Source: Oscillospiraceae bacterium
GTDB taxonomy: Bacteria > Bacillota > Clostridia > Oscillospirales > Ruminococcaceae
Length of the DNA stretch: 5,139 nt
NCBI GenBank assembly: GCA_902798675.1
Contig: CADBXQ010000063.1
Coordinates: forward strand, 1 to 5,139
Direction of reading: 5' to 3'
A model generated the notes under the pieces. That model saw only the letters and a list, made by a program, of their open reading frames with translations. It was not told the DNA's origin and ran no database searches. Below, one piece after another: positions 1-4,987 of this stretch (within the stretch, counting starts at the first letter, position 1; every line of letters begins with the position of its first letter). Both the position numbers and the translations under genes were made by a program.

Positions 1-216
1 GAAGTTTTGTTCTGGAGAGTATTTGCTTCTGTTAAGTAACAGTACAACAATAATAACAGAAAACTGGATCGAGGAGATGTTGATGTCTTAAATTCATATT
101 TCGGGTATACGATCCACAATGGACGAGGCAAGCCAACCAATTCAGAATTCATAGCCATGCTCTCCGACAAGATAAAATTGCAACAAAATTCGCTAAAAAT
201 TGAGCTGGCTGTTTAA
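1..216 (+). pseudogene. interrupted 3' end of a frame, possibly a reverse-transcriptase C-terminus
   Basis: The frame starting at base 1 is open at the window edge, hits TAA at 37-39, then continues in the same frame to TAA at 214-216 (58 further codons). The first part reads EVLFWRVFASVK. After the stop it reads QYNNNNRKLDRG, then DVDVLNSYFGYTIHNGRGK. The stretch LNSYFGYxxH resembles the 'NSYLGxxKH' motif near the C-terminus of many reverse transcriptases, especially those of diversity-generating retroelements and related groups. The usual following Tyr-Lys-Leu-Arg segment is not obvious. If that reading is right, the gene carries a nonsense mutation about 60 codons from its end, or the true protein ends at 39 and the rest is remnant. 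The catalytic part would lie outside the window, so the family call is tentative; it could be another mobile-element or phage protein. Confidence 0.35.
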
Positions 217-250
217 ATAAACGCTCAAAAAACAATGAACTTCACAATTT

Positions 251-298
251 ACTAAAACATTCTTTGCAAAACAAGAGTGTTTTAGTTATTTTTTTATT
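251..298 (+). terminator. strong intrinsic terminator after the RT-like frame
   Basis: A 14-bp stem pairs 251-264 (ACTAAAACATTCTT) with 273-286 (AAGAGTGTTTTAGT) with a single U-G wobble and an 8-base loop. It is followed at once by a T-rich tract (287-298). It lies 35 bases after the stop at 216 and separates the left-end frame from the peptidase gene. Confidence 0.85.
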
Positions 299-336
299 AA
301 AAGCGAAAATTTTCTAAATAACAGCTAAAATTCAAC

Positions 337-368
337 TTTTCAACATAATGTTAACATTGTGTTGAAAA
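337..368. repeat. 32-bp near-perfect palindrome upstream of the peptidase gene
   Basis: The outer arms are TTTTCAACA (337-345) and TGTTGAAAA (360-368). The inside is the perfect palindrome AATGTTAACATT (347-358). The only mismatched pair in 32 bases is T346 against G359, which would be a U-G wobble in RNA. It lies about 110 bp upstream of the predicted -10 box of the peptidase gene. It could be an operator for a dimeric regulator or a second stem-loop; only a short T run (370-374) follows, so it is a poor terminator. Apart from this palindrome and the promoter at 456-484, I see no gene in the AT-rich 299-546 stretch. Confidence 0.7.
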
Positions 369-455
369 CATTTTTGCCTAAAATATGTTGATATTGACTT
401 AAATAAATTATTATATGCAATATCTCTCAAAATATCTGCTGAATTTTTGAATTAA

Positions 456-484
456 TTGCATTTTTAATAAATATATGATATACT
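456..484 (+). promoter_or_regulatory. candidate extended -10 promoter for the peptidase gene
   Basis: A -35-like TTGCAT (456-461), a 17-base spacer and the -10 box TATACT (479-484), preceded by TG one base away (476-477), form an extended -10 element. The predicted start of transcription is near 491, giving a leader of about 55 bases before the ATG at 547. The -35 box matches consensus at only three positions, so the call rests on the extended -10 and its position. Confidence 0.5.
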
Positions 485-546
485 TATAAATAAGGGGTGA
501 TATATATATAAATATTTTATTCTTTTTGTGAAAGGAGCGAAAAATC

Positions 547-2172
547 ATGAAATTTAAGCCCATAAAAAATTTAGTTAGAATTCTTTGCGCAGCAATAATC
601 TCCATTTCCCTGGCCCTTCCTGTTTCCGCCGTTAAGCCAAAGACGCCAAACCAAGCAACAAGTCAGCAAATCAAAATCAACAATAATCTATCAACGTCAA
701 TAATCAATCAAACATATAATTTGCTAAATTCATCAGATATCACAAAAAACTTGACTCAGTCTGAACTTTTTTCAGCAAAGTCATCACTTAGCGAACTGAA
801 AAGCTTGTTTGAAAATTTATCCATCTCCCAAATGGATCAAGCTCAAGCAATTTTTAAAAAGCTTAATATTTTACATAAATATGTCTCAAATAAATCCTCT
901 CCCCCAAACATAATAGAACTAACAAAAAATATTAATGAAACTTCAAAATACATAAAAAATCTCCCGCTAAATCCAAATTCCTCCAGCTCATCCAGCTCAA
1001 TTAAAAACAACATGCAAGAAGTCTTAAAAAAAATAAAAGAGCTGAAAATTCAAGATCAAAATCTCTCAAAATTTCAAGAATTCACATCCTATATTGACAA
1101 AACTTTGAATTCAAATCCTGAGCCCCAATCTCCGATTGCTGAAAAACTTGACAGCTTAAATTTGTTTTTTATCAACATTTTAAACGCCAATCCGCAGGCA
1201 GCAAGATACTATGTTTTAAATAAGCTGCCTCAAAAAATTGATGAATTTATTTCCGACGTCACAAAACATCAAACAGCGCCAGATGAAAAAGCCGAAAATG
1301 CCCCGCCAAGGCAAGCAAACCGAAATATAAATAAAGTCGCAAAAAATCCAACCATGCGCCCGAATTCAAACAAAAGCGCTGAAAATGCGCCAAAAATATC
1401 TATAAAGCCCCAATCCGTCCCGCAAAAGCAAGCCAAAACTATCTTTGAGGCGCGCGCAGAAGAAGCTTCAAAAATAGAAGTTTTGGCGGACGAGAGCCTG
1501 AAAGAAACCTGGGAAAAACATATTCAAGCGGGAATTCAGGGAACAAATGACTGCTGGCTGTTTTCTGCGATAAATGTTCAAAATTGGTTTAATTTTAAGG
1601 ACAATCAAAAAATTATTCGTGGGCAAGCCCAGGCCCATGAAGAATTTTTGAGCAAGGGAGAGCCAAAAGAGCTTCTTGGGCGTTCTCAAAACCAGTTTGT
1701 TATTGCTAAATATCTGAAAAAATGCGGCTTTAACAGTTACGTGATCCTTTCGTGTTTGGAAAAAAGCGATAAAGAAAATTTAAAGTTTAACAAATCTTTG
1801 GCCGAAATCTTGATAAAAACGCACTTTCTCAAAAGCCAAACCCCAATAATAATCCACAAAGAGAATCACTGGGCTGTTATTGCTGCCATCAACACAGCAA
1901 AAAACCAAGTTTTAGTTGTCGACTCCGCGTCCAACAAACCTTTTTGGAAGAATCTTCCGGATTTGTATGACAGCATTTCTGGAACATCTTGTTTTTTCAA
2001 AAATAAGCCTTGCTATGCTCTGGGGCTGATTTTTGTCACGAACGAACAGAAAAAAATGGATAAACCCAAAGCTATATCAATTTTTCAATCGAGTGTTAAT
2101 ACTTCTAATGTAACTGATATATTCAATGTGAATCAATTTTTAACAAGCGCAATCGACGCTGCATCTAAATAA
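547..2172 (+). CDS. secreted multidomain protein with papain-like cysteine peptidase domain
   Basis: The 541-residue product begins with a signal peptide: Lys-rich residues 1-11, a hydrophobic core, and a predicted signal peptidase I site after LPVSA at residue 28. Residues about 29-240 are Leu/Lys/Asn/Ser-rich and look helical, with a run of seven Ser at 145-151. Residues about 240-300 form a Pro/Lys/Asn-rich linker in which AENAP occurs twice (249-253, 278-282). Residues about 325-500 look like a clan CA (papain/C39-like) peptidase: Gln331 five residues before Cys336 in NDCWLFSA, His441 in ENHWAVIA, and Asp459 in VLVVDS. These fit the oxyanion Gln and the Cys-His-Asp triad. A short tail of about 40 residues follows. 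The start is fixed by AAAGGAG at 531-537, nine bases from ATG. The product should act outside the cell; its substrate is unknown. The signal peptide, and a KS-S/T-L..LK-S/N-L-F/Y motif at residues 78-88, are shared with the small proteins downstream. It could be a toxin, an effector or a processing protease; I do not recognise a named orthologue. Confidence 0.85.
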   Translation: MKFKPIKNLVRILCAAIISISLALPVSAVKPKTPNQATSQQIKINNNLSTSIINQTYNLLNSSDITKNLTQSELFSAKSSLSELKSLFENLSISQMDQAQAIFKKLNILHKYVSNKSSPPNIIELTKNINETSKYIKNLPLNPNSSSSSSSIKNNMQEVLKKIKELKIQDQNLSKFQEFTSYIDKTLNSNPEPQSPIAEKLDSLNLFFINILNANPQAARYYVLNKLPQKIDEFISDVTKHQTAPDEKAENAPPRQANRNINKVAKNPTMRPNSNKSAENAPKISIKPQSVPQKQAKTIFEARAEEASKIEVLADESLKETWEKHIQAGIQGTNDCWLFSAINVQNWFNFKDNQKIIRGQAQAHEEFLSKGEPKELLGRSQNQFVIAKYLKKCGFNSYVILSCLEKSDKENLKFNKSLAEILIKTHFLKSQTPIIIHKENHWAVIAAINTAKNQVLVVDSASNKPFWKNLPDLYDSISGTSCFFKNKPCYALGLIFVTNEQKKMDKPKAISIFQSSVNTSNVTDIFNVNQFLTSAIDAASK

Positions 2173-2189
2173 ACCACATAAATTATTCA

Positions 2190-2203
2190 CCCCCCCAAAA
2201 AAA
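2190..2203. repeat. C7-A7 homopolymer block just after the peptidase gene
   Basis: Seven C (2190-2196) run directly into seven A (2197-2203), 17 bases past the stop codon. It is the only long C run in the window. Because it lies outside any reading frame it cannot switch a protein frame, though its length could vary. Confidence 0.6.
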
Positions 2204-2226
2204 TTAATTAAAATATTGCGTTTTTA

Positions 2227-2301
2227 GCGCCACATATGGAACTTTTTTTAGTTTTCATGCGTGGCGTGTTTGCTTTATGCTGCGTTTTGATGGAGGCAAA
2301 C
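2227..2301 (+). other. two tandem stem-loops, possible 3' end structure of the peptidase mRNA
   Basis: The first hairpin pairs CGCCAC (2228-2233) with GTGGCG (2261-2266). After one mismatch the stem continues with the ATGGAA side (2236-2241) against TTTTCAT (2252-2258), and the loop is T-rich. The second, directly after, pairs GTTTGC (2268-2273) with GCAAAC (2296-2301). T-rich sequence with several TTTT runs follows to 2342. Together they may end the peptidase transcript, but neither has a clean T tract right after the stem. A structured small RNA is an alternative. No gene is visible between 2173 and 2465. Confidence 0.35.
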
Positions 2302-2395
2302 GAGCTTTTCTTCACATTTTGAGCTTTATTTTTAAGTTTTTAACAAGAAAAAAATATAATGTTAACAAAAAATTAATACTATTTATCAAATAATG

Positions 2396-2404
2396 TGCTA
2401 TAAT
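2396..2404 (+). promoter_or_regulatory. extended -10 promoter for the broken gene
   Basis: TGCTATAAT is a perfect extended -10 element: TG, one base, then consensus TATAAT at 2399-2404. No convincing -35 box sits 17 bases upstream, which such promoters tolerate. Transcription would start near 2411, about 40 bases before the ribosome binding site at 2451-2459. Confidence 0.6.
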
Positions 2405-2465
2405 TATTGGGATTTAATATGTGAGGCTTAATTAGATTTTTACAACACAAAAAGGGGAGTGAAAT

Positions 2466-2671
2466 GTGAAATATGCGTCAATTAAATGGCCGCTTGCAAT
2501 TTATTTGTCGAAACCATTGCGCCAGTTTTTTCTGGTTTTATAACAACAAATATTTTTGAATACGCTAAAAATAATTAATATGCGAAGCAACCAAGAAAAC
2601 TTTTTGAGCCAGTTGAAATTATTAAAAACCTTGCTCAAAAAGTATACACAAAAAAATTAAGCACATATTAA
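2466..2671 (+). pseudogene. decayed small gene, possibly a further secreted-protein paralogue
   Basis: A strong ribosome binding site (AAAGGGGAG, 2451-2459) stands six bases before GTG at 2466, which opens VKYASIKWPLAIYLSK. An ATG at 2464 meets TGA at once. The GTG frame stops at 2541-2543 after 25 codons, then stays open to 2660. The better-looking continuation lies in another frame: TIAPVFSGFITTNIFEYAKNN (2513-2575, final N not counted as certain protein end), TAA at 2576-2578, then KLFEPVEIIKNLAQKVYTKK within 2579-2671. One frameshift near 2510 and one nonsense codon would therefore join a basic, signal-like start to a helical tail. The promoter upstream and the hairpin downstream are intact, which suggests a whole transcription unit whose frame has decayed. 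A Lys-rich start after a strong ribosome binding site recalls the neighbouring secreted genes, but I cannot align the remainder to them. Alternatives are a 25-codon peptide or a non-coding transcript. Confidence 0.35.
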
Positions 2672-2691
2672 GCATAAAAAATCATATATTT

Positions 2692-2724
2692 GTCAGCTGA
2701 TTCGGTTGGGCTGACTTTTGCTTT
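2692..2724 (+). terminator. probable intrinsic terminator after the broken gene
   Basis: GTCAGC (2692-2697) pairs perfectly with GCTGAC (2710-2715) across a 12-base loop, followed by TTTTGCTTT. The stem is short and the T tract interrupted, so it may be a moderate terminator. It separates the broken gene from the small-protein operon. Confidence 0.5.
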
Positions 2725-2728
2725 GAAA

Positions 2729-2757
2729 TTAATTAAATAATATCGCGTTATTATAAT
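2729..2757 (+). promoter_or_regulatory. candidate sigma-A-type promoter of the small-protein operon
   Basis: A consensus -10 TATAAT (2752-2757) lies 17 bases after a weak -35-like TTAATT (2729-2734). Transcription would start near 2764, about 16 bases before the ribosome binding site at 2780-2785. It sits directly after the upstream terminator, as expected for an independent unit. Confidence 0.45.
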
Positions 2758-2794
2758 AAAAAATATATATCACAAATTTGAGGAGAAATTAAAA

Positions 2795-3313
2795 ATGATT
2801 TTCAAAACCACAAAAAAAATTCTCGCAACCATATTCGCTTTATGCGTTGTTGTCTCAGCATCCTCTGCGGCTTTTGCTGTCGACTGCGATCCAAGCGCAG
2901 AAACTAGCGCTGGCGAAACAATCAAAAAATGCAACCAAAAAATACATGATATGGACGCCTTTTGCTCCAATTGGACTAAAAATATGCTTGAAAGAAATGA
3001 AACCAATCATTTCACCGCGCTTAGCAAACTTCATATTGCATCTTTTAAAAGCCGACTGGAACTATTAAGCCCAAATCTTAAATTATCGCATAATGTTTCT
3101 GTTGAAAATCACGAAAAGGCAAAAATTTTGAACGAAATTTTGGATTCTATTTATAAATCGATTATATCAATTGTTGCTGACAATTTTAAAAGCAAAGAAA
3201 CCGGCTCAAAGATCAATCTCCTGGATGGTTATATAAACTCTTTAAACAATTTTTTGACAACATCCCCTAAATCAACACTTAGAAAAATACATTCATATTT
3301 TTCCGAGCCATGA
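2795..3313 (+). CDS. small secreted helical protein, first gene of a two-gene operon
   Basis: The 172-residue product has a clear signal peptide (MIFKTTKKILATIFALC, then a hydrophobic core) with a predicted cleavage after SSAAFA at residue 28. This gives a mature protein of about 144 residues starting VDCD. The mature part looks mostly helical and carries three cysteines (31, 46, 57). Residues 41-50 read ETIKKCNQKI; the next gene has EVIDRCNIQL at exactly the same positions. A second matching segment is LNEILDSIYKSII at 112-124, against LRNALRKLYVEIL at 100-112 of the next protein. The two are therefore probably paralogues despite low overall identity. GAGGAG (2780-2785), nine bases before ATG, fixes the start. 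The gap to the next gene is 75 bp with no terminator, so they are probably co-transcribed. I recognise no named family, catalytic motif or membrane anchor. The protein is probably released outside the membrane; its function is unknown. Confidence 0.85.
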   Translation: MIFKTTKKILATIFALCVVVSASSAAFAVDCDPSAETSAGETIKKCNQKIHDMDAFCSNWTKNMLERNETNHFTALSKLHIASFKSRLELLSPNLKLSHNVSVENHEKAKILNEILDSIYKSIISIVADNFKSKETGSKINLLDGYINSLNNFLTTSPKSTLRKIHSYFSEP

Positions 3314-3388
3314 ATTTAGTCTTGATTTCCAACAGCCATCTCAGATATAAATCTTTGAATATAAAAAATTATATGGAGTGATCAATTT

Positions 3389-3865
3389 ATGAAAAACAAA
3401 TCATTAAAAAAACTACTTGCTGTATTATGCGCTGTTTCGGTGCTGACTTTTGGAGGAATATCTGCAGAAGCTGTCAAGCCTCGTCCCATGGCAACAATTG
3501 GCATGGTTGAAGTCATAGACCGCTGCAACATTCAATTGGATTTAATTAAAGACATTATTAAAGACCAGAATCTGAAAGCCCAGCTGGCAAACGCCCCTAA
3601 AAATAAAGATTTAATCGAGGAAATAAAATCAACATTAAAGCCTCTGAAAAATCTATATGTTGACCATTTGAACGACGCGCAATCTTTGAGAAATGCTCTT
3701 CGCAAGCTGTATGTCGAAATACTTGCTCTCAAAAACTATTTTAATAGCACGCAAATAAACGATGAAAATACAATTCGTAATATTGAAAAAGTGATAATAA
3801 AATGCGCTGCGGTTAGTTTTGTTAAAGCGCGAATTTTGATTAACGCAGAAGCGCTAGCTATGTAA
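3389..3865 (+). CDS. small secreted helical protein, second gene of the operon
   Basis: The 158-residue product starts with a Lys-rich signal peptide (MKNKSLKKLLAVLCAV) predicted to be cut after ISAEA at residue 28, leaving VKPRP. The peptidase protein likewise has VKPK after its residue 28. The mature part is about 130 residues, helical in character, with two cysteines (46 and 139). It shares the motif around Cys46 with the preceding gene. It also shares KSTLKPLKNLY (80-90) with KSSLSELKSLF (78-88) of the large peptidase protein. It therefore links all three secreted products. GGAGTG (3375-3380) stands eight bases before ATG and fixes the start. A strong terminator follows 27 bases after the stop. 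It has no recognised enzymatic motif; roles as a binding partner, an inhibitor or a secreted effector are all open. Confidence 0.85.
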   Translation: MKNKSLKKLLAVLCAVSVLTFGGISAEAVKPRPMATIGMVEVIDRCNIQLDLIKDIIKDQNLKAQLANAPKNKDLIEEIKSTLKPLKNLYVDHLNDAQSLRNALRKLYVEILALKNYFNSTQINDENTIRNIEKVIIKCAAVSFVKARILINAEALAM

Positions 3866-3892
3866 AAACCCTAAAGCAAACACTCACAATAT

Positions 3893-3924
3893 CCTCGCAT
3901 TTTTTGCGGGGCTTTTATTTTTTT
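3893..3924 (+). terminator. strong intrinsic terminator of the small-protein operon
   Basis: CCTCGCA (3893-3899) pairs with TGCGGGG (3905-3911) with one wobble and a five-T loop. The stem is followed by C, TTTT, A and seven T. It is the clearest terminator in the window after the one at 251-298. The following stretch to 4015 is pyrimidine-rich (for example 3960-3977) and shows no gene. Confidence 0.9.
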
Positions 3925-4015
3925 AACTTCTAGACAAGCCAAAATAGGTCTTTTCCGCCCCGTCTCTTCCTCCCCTCATATAAAACTTCACAAACTTAAC
4001 TGTCCCTTTTAAGCG

Positions 4016-4046
4016 TGAATATTAAACTGCTATTTTGCCAACAATA
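4016..4046 (+). promoter_or_regulatory. possible sigma-G-like promoter upstream of pdaA
   Basis: TGAATA (4016-4021) equals the -35 consensus of forespore sigma-G promoters. At 18 bases spacing, AACAATA (4040-4046) matches the -10 consensus CATACTA at four of seven positions. B. subtilis pdaA is transcribed in the forespore under sigma-G, which makes such a site expected here, but the -10 match is weak. The start of transcription would be near 4053, giving a leader of about 100 bases. Confidence 0.25.
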
Positions 4047-4087
4047 ACACCAAATTAATAAAGAAAGGAAAGCAAGACTCATTAAAC

Positions 4088-4162
4088 ATGCAAAAAAAAC
4101 GGCCTGTCATCACAACATTCCAAGCGTTTTTGAGTCAAATTTTGGTGTCTAAAAATGGTTAA
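4088..4162 (+). CDS. possible 24-codon leader peptide overlapping the pdaA start
   Basis: ATG at 4088 opens a 24-residue frame (MQKKRPVITTFQAF at its start). Its TAA (4160-4162) lies just inside pdaA, an overlap of eight bases. This geometry would permit translation of pdaA to be coupled by re-initiation. That would help because pdaA itself has only a weak GGTG (4144-4147) before its ATG. Against it, the best ribosome binding site (AAAGGAAAG, 4064-4072) is 15 bases from the leader ATG, which is long. The frame may be chance. Confidence 0.25.
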   Translation: MQKKRPVITTFQAFLSQILVSKNG

Positions 4163-4982
4163 AAAAATTTGTTTATCAATAATCGCCCTTTGCTTGCTGG
4201 GACTTTGCGGATGTTCATCCAAGGACGCCCCGGTCGAAATGACAAAAAGCAACCAGCCAAAAAGCAGTTCAACCATATCTCTCAACACAAAATGTAATGG
4301 ATGGGGCATGGGAAAAGATCTCGATGAAAAAAACTGCCCAATATCCTGCGTGGATTTTCAGGCAAAATATCAAAAACTTGGCGCATATTTCTATAACCCT
4401 CCAAAGCAAGAGGGCGCGCAAAAAACAATAACTCTGACTTTTGACAATGGATATGAAAACGGATTCACAGAAAAAATTCTGGACACTTTAGAGCAAAAAC
4501 AGGTTAAGGCTGTGTTTTTTTTAACAGGCGACTATGCTAAAAAGAACGCGCCTATAATCGAAAAAATGGTCTCAAAAAATCATGTCCTTGGAAACCATTC
4601 ACAAAACCACCCCTCCATGCCGGGAATAAGCGTTGAAAAAATGAAATCCGAAATTCAAACGCTCCACAAAACAATAATGGAAAATTTTGGAGTTGAAATG
4701 AACCTGTTTCGTCCGCCAAAAGGTGAATATTCAGAGCAAAGTCTTGCCGTCACGCAGGAAATGGGATATAAATCAATTTTTTGGAGCTTCGCATACGCAG
4801 ATTGGGATCCTAAAAAGCAGCCGGATGAAAACCAAGCTCTGGAGGCGCTAAAAAGCCACCTCCATGACGGGGCAATATACCTTCTGCACACCGTTTCTCA
4901 GACCAACGCAAACATTTTGGCTGATTTTATTGACCACGCAAAATCACAAGGATATGAGTTTATCGTCCAAATGCAACAATGA
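4155..4982 (+). CDS. pdaA: PdaA-type N-acetylmuramic acid deacetylase (delta-lactam biosynthetic), predicted lipoprotein
   Basis: The 275-residue product is a carbohydrate esterase family 4 polysaccharide deacetylase of the PdaA type. In spore formers this enzyme removes the N-acetyl group from muramic acid residues stripped of peptide by CwlD. The residue then cyclises to the muramic delta-lactam that marks cortex peptidoglycan for germination lysins. Motifs in order: NGWGM (48-52), TFDNGYENG (95-103), NHSQNHP (147-153), RPPKGEYSE (186-194), FWSFAYADW (209-217) and YLLHTVS (242-248). Asp97 would be the catalytic base, His148 and His152 the metal ligands and His245 the second catalytic residue. 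The second Asp of the usual TFDDG is Asn98, as in known PdaA. Residues 1-19 are a signal peptide and LCGC (17-20) a plausible lipobox, so the enzyme is probably lipid-anchored at Cys20, with an Ser/Lys/Thr-rich spacer to about residue 45. An in-frame stop at 4131-4133 rules out a longer start. It converges on gyrA with 5 bp between stops. Confidence 0.95.
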   Translation: MVKKICLSIIALCLLGLCGCSSKDAPVEMTKSNQPKSSSTISLNTKCNGWGMGKDLDEKNCPISCVDFQAKYQKLGAYFYNPPKQEGAQKTITLTFDNGYENGFTEKILDTLEQKQVKAVFFLTGDYAKKNAPIIEKMVSKNHVLGNHSQNHPSMPGISVEKMKSEIQTLHKTIMENFGVEMNLFRPPKGEYSEQSLAVTQEMGYKSIFWSFAYADWDPKKQPDENQALEALKSHLHDGAIYLLHTVSQTNANILADFIDHAKSQGYEFIVQMQQ

Positions 4983-4987
4983 AAAAT

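Noticed and set aside
394..423. TTGACT at 394-399 as a -35 box for the peptidase gene.
   Set aside because: No good -10 box lies 16-18 bases downstream (best TGCAAT or CAATAT); the extended -10 at 476-484 is a better candidate.
491..500. AAGGGGTGA as a ribosome binding site for a small gene before the peptidase gene.
   Set aside because: No ATG, GTG or TTG follows at a workable distance; only an ATATAT run is present.
411..605. Minus-strand 64-codon frame across the peptidase promoter region.
   Set aside because: It is AT-rich, has no ribosome binding site, and overlaps a well supported promoter, leader and signal peptide on the other strand.
345..2367. The 12-mer ATAATGTTAACA occurs at 345-356 and 2356-2367, both upstream of secreted-family units.
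   Set aside because: In AT-rich sequence of this length a few shared 12-mers are expected by chance, and the second copy lacks the palindromic arms of the first.
37..2578. In-frame TAA codons inside two broken frames as a hint of TAA recoding.
   Set aside because: Two intact genes here end in TAA, and both interrupted frames are better explained as decay.
2770..3006. Minus-strand 78-codon frame opposite the first small secreted gene.
   Set aside because: It mirrors the signal peptide region; the plus-strand gene has a promoter, a ribosome binding site and a paralogue, so this is a shadow.
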